64,000 bases of DNA from Kocuria sp. cx-455 (GTDB lineage: Bacteria; Actinomycetota; Actinomycetes; Actinomycetales; Micrococcaceae), in NCBI RefSeq assembly GCF_014698015.1, contig NZ_JACXBS010000002.1:682001-746000 (forward strand). The letters are read 5' to 3'. Shown here one piece after another: positions 60,839 to 64,000 of this stretch. The notes under the pieces were generated by a model. The model made no database searches. It saw only the letters and a list, made by a program, of their open reading frames with translations, and was not told the DNA's origin. The position numbers and the translations under genes are program-made. Each line of letters starts with the position of its first letter. Within the stretch, counting starts at the first letter, position 1.

Positions 60839-61567
60839 GTGCCTTTCAAGAAAAACGGCTGGCGTAAGCCCACTGCCGTGCAGCATTCCACCCTCCTCAC
60901 GTGCTACAACGATCGAGGGCAGCAGGTTCCCGTCCCCTCATCCGTTCTCAGCGTGGCCTTCACGGGGTTCCAGCACATGTCCCGGGGGATTTTCGGCTCC
61001 GGGCCGGAAGAATTCGATCTGGACCTGCTCGATGTCACATTCATGCAGGTGGGCCCGTCCTCCTTCGACTTCCGGTTCGATATCCGCCGCCCGGACCTGG
61101 GCAAAATGGCCCTCTTGGGCGCTTCTGGCGCGCTCCGAGAGGCCTACCCGATGTTGGCCCGGGCCATGACCGTGATCGGTACGATCGGCGAGGCGACCAT
61201 GCTCATCGCCGCGCATCCCGGGTGCGAGCTGCGGCGGGTTGAGACCCACTACGGCCCGGATGTCGAAGTCCTGGTTGACAGTAAGCCTCGGCTCATTTTT
61301 CCCGCCCAGTTCCTGGACCTGGTGCGGGACCCTGCCATTCAAGCCGCGTGGCGCGCGGGACTCAGCCCCCTGAGCAACCCGGACTTCGCCTACGTGACCG
61401 CGCGCGGTGAGATCCACAAAGTTCAAGGCCTGGCCAACCAGGTCATCATTTGTAACGAGCATCTGCGCGACTTCATCAGCGGAGACCCGCTCCAACCCAT
61501 GTCCTTTGAACCCACCATCCCCGCTTTGAGCCAGGCAGAGCAGGAGTGGGGAACCCCACCCGAATAG
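60839..61567 (+). CDS. unknown protein
   Basis: 242 aa from GTG 60839. No signal peptide or clear membrane helix. The text has alternating strands and helices (SVLSVAFTGFQHMSRGIFGS, LLDVTFMQVGPSSFDFRFDI, LRRVETHYGPDVEVLVDSKP) and ends in a proline-rich tail. No family recognised and no good ribosome binding site. It converges with the UbiB-like gene, leaving 9 nt between stops. Confidence 0.6.
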   Translation: MPFKKNGWRKPTAVQHSTLLTCYNDRGQQVPVPSSVLSVAFTGFQHMSRGIFGSGPEEFDLDLLDVTFMQVGPSSFDFRFDIRRPDLGKMALLGASGALREAYPMLARAMTVIGTIGEATMLIAAHPGCELRRVETHYGPDVEVLVDSKPRLIFPAQFLDLVRDPAIQAAWRAGLSPLSNPDFAYVTARGEIHKVQGLANQVIICNEHLRDFISGDPLQPMSFEPTIPALSQAEQEWGTPPE

Positions 61568-61576
61568 TCCGCCGAG

Positions 61577-63271
61577 TCAGGACAGGCCGCGCGGCCGCTG
61601 ACCCCGGAGGGTGCGCACAATTTTGCGGGCGCGGTCCACATTGGAGGACACGGCCAAGTAGCCACCCAGCACACCCACCGTGGACATGCCACCCACGATC
61701 ATGGGCGTGTGGTACTTCTTCCAGCGCTCCGGATCCGAGGCCAGGATGTGAGCGGTGCCGTTGATGGACGCGGCGATGATGCCACCGGCCACCACGTGGT
61801 GGCCGATCTTGGCGCCGCTCTTCATGACCGGTTCCAACTCGTCGGTGCGCAGGTGAACGTCAAAGCCGCCGCGTTCGAGCACCACGATGAGCCGGCGCAC
61901 GTACTCGGGAATGTCCACGCTCATTTGCATGGCATCCTCCAGTGAACTGCGCAGCCGGGCCAGCAACGCATCCGGTGACAGCCGGTGCAGGATGAAGCGT
62001 TCCGCGTAGGGCTGCAGCACGGACACCAGGTCGAAGTGCGGGTCCAGGCCTGTGCCCATGGACTCCGCGGTGACCAGCATGCGCAACAGCAGCGCGGACT
62101 GCCGGGGCAGCTGGAGCCTGTGATAACGCAGCACGTGCACCAGGTCGCCCATGAGCTCGCCCACGCGTACTTCTTCCAGCGGCTTGTTGGCGTAGCGGCG
62201 CATCATCACGGCCACGTCCCGCTCGAGGTCCCGCTTGGAGACATCGTGCTCACCGGTGGCGGTCAGTCCCAACAGGCCCGTGGTGGCACGGCGGGCATTA
62301 CTCTGGACCACCCCCAGCATCAGGGTGATCAGGTGATCACGGAATTCCTCACTGAGGTGCCCGACCATGCCGAAGTCGATGATGGCGATGCGCCCGTCCG
62401 GCTCCACGAACAGGTTGCCCGGGTGCGGGTCCGCGTGGAAGAAACCGTCCTCGAACACCATCTTGCAAATGGCGTCCGTGGCCTCCCGCGCCAGCAGGTG
62501 GCGATCCACGCCGGCGTCCTCCAGGGCCGGGTAGTTGTTGATCTTGACGCCGAACATCCGTTCCATGGTCAGCACACGGGACGAGGTGGCCTCCCAGTAA
62601 ATCTCCGGGATGTGGATGCGCGGGTGGCCGGTGAAGTTCTCAGACATCCGCTGGGCGTTGCGGGCCTCCTGGAGGTAGTCCAGTTCCCCGCGCAGTGAGT
62701 CGTTGAACTCGTGGACCAGCCCTTCCAGGTCGTAGTCGCGAGCGGCGGGCCAGTAGCGTGAGGCCAACTTGGCCAGATCGCTCATGATTTCCAGGTCGCG
62801 GTTGACCTCGTCCATCACGCCGGGGCGGCGGACCTTCACAATGACCTCGTGACCGCGGTAGGTCGCGGCGTGTGCTTGCCCGATGGAGCCGGTGGCAATG
62901 GGCGTGGGGTCGATATCGGCCAGGATTTCTTCCGCCTGAGAATCCGGTTCGGCCTCGATCAGCGCCCTGATCTGGTCCACGGGCACCGGAGGGGTGTTGT
63001 CCTGGAGCTTGTGCAGTTCATCCTCGTAGCCGGGTGGCAGCAGATCCGGGCGCGTGGACACCAACTGACCCAGCTTGATGAACGTGGGCCCCAGTTCCTC
63101 CAACGCCATGCGCAGGTGTTCGGGTTGGGAGTGGAAACTTTGGGTCTTGAACAGGCGAGCGCGAGCCAGCGGAGCGCGCCATTCGGGCTTGATACCCCCC
63201 ACGGCAAACCCAAAACCATGCCTCGAGAGCACCTCGATGATCTGGATGAACCGTTCGCGGCGAGAAATCAT
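61577..63271 (-). CDS. ABC1/UbiB-family atypical kinase
   Basis: 564 aa. The conserved N-terminal ALEELGPTFIKLGQLVSTRPDLLP holds the KxGQ motif of the family, followed by the Ala-rich nucleotide loop region (ATGSIGQAHAATYRG), VIVKVRRPGV, DGFFHADPHPGNLFV and IAIIDFGMVGHLSEE as catalytic and metal-binding loops. Two C-terminal hydrophobic segments (VVAGGIIAASINGTAHIL, IVGGMSTVGVLGGYLAV) match the membrane-anchored UbiB/ADCK layout. UbiB-type ATPases support quinone or isoprenoid-lipid biology; in actinobacteria menaquinone is the likely context. It follows the membrane protein gene by 17 nt. Confidence 0.9.
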   Translation of the reverse strand: MISRRERFIQIIEVLSRHGFGFAVGGIKPEWRAPLARARLFKTQSFHSQPEHLRMALEELGPTFIKLGQLVSTRPDLLPPGYEDELHKLQDNTPPVPVDQIRALIEAEPDSQAEEILADIDPTPIATGSIGQAHAATYRGHEVIVKVRRPGVMDEVNRDLEIMSDLAKLASRYWPAARDYDLEGLVHEFNDSLRGELDYLQEARNAQRMSENFTGHPRIHIPEIYWEATSSRVLTMERMFGVKINNYPALEDAGVDRHLLAREATDAICKMVFEDGFFHADPHPGNLFVEPDGRIAIIDFGMVGHLSEEFRDHLITLMLGVVQSNARRATTGLLGLTATGEHDVSKRDLERDVAVMMRRYANKPLEEVRVGELMGDLVHVLRYHRLQLPRQSALLLRMLVTAESMGTGLDPHFDLVSVLQPYAERFILHRLSPDALLARLRSSLEDAMQMSVDIPEYVRRLIVVLERGGFDVHLRTDELEPVMKSGAKIGHHVVAGGIIAASINGTAHILASDPERWKKYHTPMIVGGMSTVGVLGGYLAVSSNVDRARKIVRTLRGQRPRGLS

Positions 63272-63288
63272 GGAGAGGTAACTGTCCC

Positions 63289-64000
63289 TTACAAGGTCCG
63301 GTTGAGGTAGAAAGCCATGAACCCGGTGGCCACGGCCACAATGATGAACAGGGTGGTCGCCAGCGGTTCGAACGGGATCAGGATCACGGCTCCCACCACC
63401 AGCAGCACGGTCAGCAGCGCGAGCGCCAGGACGGTGGTCTTGGCGCCCTTGGGGGCGTTGCGGCGCCCTTCAACCGGTGGCTGGTCTCCCATGGCCAGGG
63501 GATCGGCGTCAACCCGTGAGCTGCCCGCGGCGGGGCGCGACGCGGCGGCGTCGGCGGGCCCGTTGGGGTGGGCGGCGGTGTAGCCCTTGCGCCATTTCTT
63601 GGAATTGCGGCCGCGGTCGGTCTCGACCGGAATGTAAGCTGGGGGCACCTCGTAGGTTTCGGCCTCCGCCACGAGCTCGGGAACGTCGTTGGGCAGTTCC
63701 TCGTACCACTGCTCCGGTACTTCCGTGGCGCGGGCGGCCTGCAGCGTCATGGACACCTCGAACGCGGAACCACGAATGGTGCCCCACGCGGCGGTGAGCA
63801 GGTTGTGGTCGAAGGCGTGCTTGATGATGGGGATGAACTGCTGCGACATCTGCGTGGACAACCGGCCCACCTGCTTGCGTTCGTAGAGCACGTCCACGGT
63901 GTCCACGGTCATTCCGTGGGAGTTGCGGACCTTGTTCGTCTCCAGGGTGACGATCACGCGGCCCTCACCGCCGGCGGGCACGATCGAATGCAGGTACTCG
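63289..64000 (-). CDS. partial membrane protein, cut by the window edge
   Basis: At least 236 aa; the frame is open through the right edge, reading EYLHSIVPAGGEGRVIVTLE, so GTG 63981 is probably not the real start. The N-terminal part (GRVIVTLETNKVRNSHGMTV, LYERKQVGRLSTQMSQQFIP) is a small beta-rich fold of unknown kind; a low-complexity linker follows; two membrane helices close the protein (TTVLALALLTVLLVVGAVIL, ATTLFIIVAVATGFMAFYL). It ends 17 nt before the UbiB gene and is likely in its operon. Function unknown. Confidence 0.65.
   Translation of the reverse strand, partial: EYLHSIVPAGGEGRVIVTLETNKVRNSHGMTVDTVDVLYERKQVGRLSTQMSQQFIPIIKHAFDHNLLTAAWGTIRGSAFEVSMTLQAARATEVPEQWYEELPNDVPELVAEAETYEVPPAYIPVETDRGRNSKKWRKGYTAAHPNGPADAAASRPAAGSSRVDADPLAMGDQPPVEGRRNAPKGAKTTVLALALLTVLLVVGAVILIPFEPLATTLFIIVAVATGFMAFYLNRTL

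Noticed and set aside
1-64000. CRISPR arrays, tRNA or rRNA genes, prophage or transposase genes
   Set aside because: I looked for regularly spaced repeats, cloverleaf motifs, conserved rRNA stretches and DDE/integrase motifs and found none.

Overview
The window reads as a chromosomal segment of a high-GC Gram-positive actinobacterium, most likely in or near the Micrococcaceae. Supporting signs are strong third-position GC bias, frequent GTG starts, ATGA/GTGA gene overlaps, several probable leaderless mRNAs, a cysteine-free type B L31, a UDP-ManNAc dehydrogenase plus UDP-GlcNAc 2-epimerase pair (ManNAcA is a building block of Micrococcus teichuronic acid), LytR-CpsA-Psr and MmpL-type envelope proteins, and LGFP repeats. 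The genus cannot be fixed from sequence alone. I saw no rRNA, tRNA, CRISPR array, intact transposase or prophage gene.

Layout. 1-6182: a probable glycosyltransferase, a two-gene unit with a TasA-like secreted protein and a SipW-type signal peptidase fused to an ice-binding-like domain, a decayed regulator fragment, and a tightly coupled ArsR / SRPBCC / 50-aa ORF / AHL-lactonase-like unit. 6392-15566: mostly housekeeping or standalone genes: alpha/beta hydrolase, two unknown membrane proteins, MmpL, serB, an orphan ABC ATPase, a TSUP permease, a SpoU/TrmH methyltransferase and a vapBC pair. 15886-21410: secreted subtilisin with LGFP repeats, rpmE2 with a leader hairpin, a GH79-like lipoprotein and a lipoate ligase with permuted domains.

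21486-60467 is the most interesting part: about 39 kb of cell-surface glycopolymer genes in two arms. The plus arm (21486-50298) holds an LCP ligase, two GT4 enzymes, a Wzm/Wzt-like ABC exporter, wecC, four proteins sharing a CgeB-like module with a conserved KEDP motif, a heparinase-fold lyase fused to a glycosyltransferase, a catalytically degenerate lyase paralogue, a GGSGGG hydrolase, a pyruvyltransferase-like protein, a PASTA lipoprotein and coiled-coil proteins. The minus arm (60467-50295) holds wecB, a UDP-glucose-type dehydrogenase, an asparagine-synthase-like/hydrolase fusion, a FkbM methyltransferase, a hydrolase/DUF6270 fusion and an intact heparinase-fold lyase. The arms meet tail to tail with a 4-bp overlap.

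How it may work together (inference): WecB and WecC make UDP-ManNAcA and Ugd makes a second uronate. The giant modular transferases build the chain, and the asparagine-synthase-like, methyl-, pyruvyl- and acyl-type enzymes decorate it. The ABC pair exports it, the LCP protein attaches it to peptidoglycan, and lyases edit or recycle it. The two giant transferases contain the same modules in different order. 60839-64000 returns to ordinary genes: an unknown protein, a UbiB/ABC1 kinase and a truncated membrane protein at the edge.
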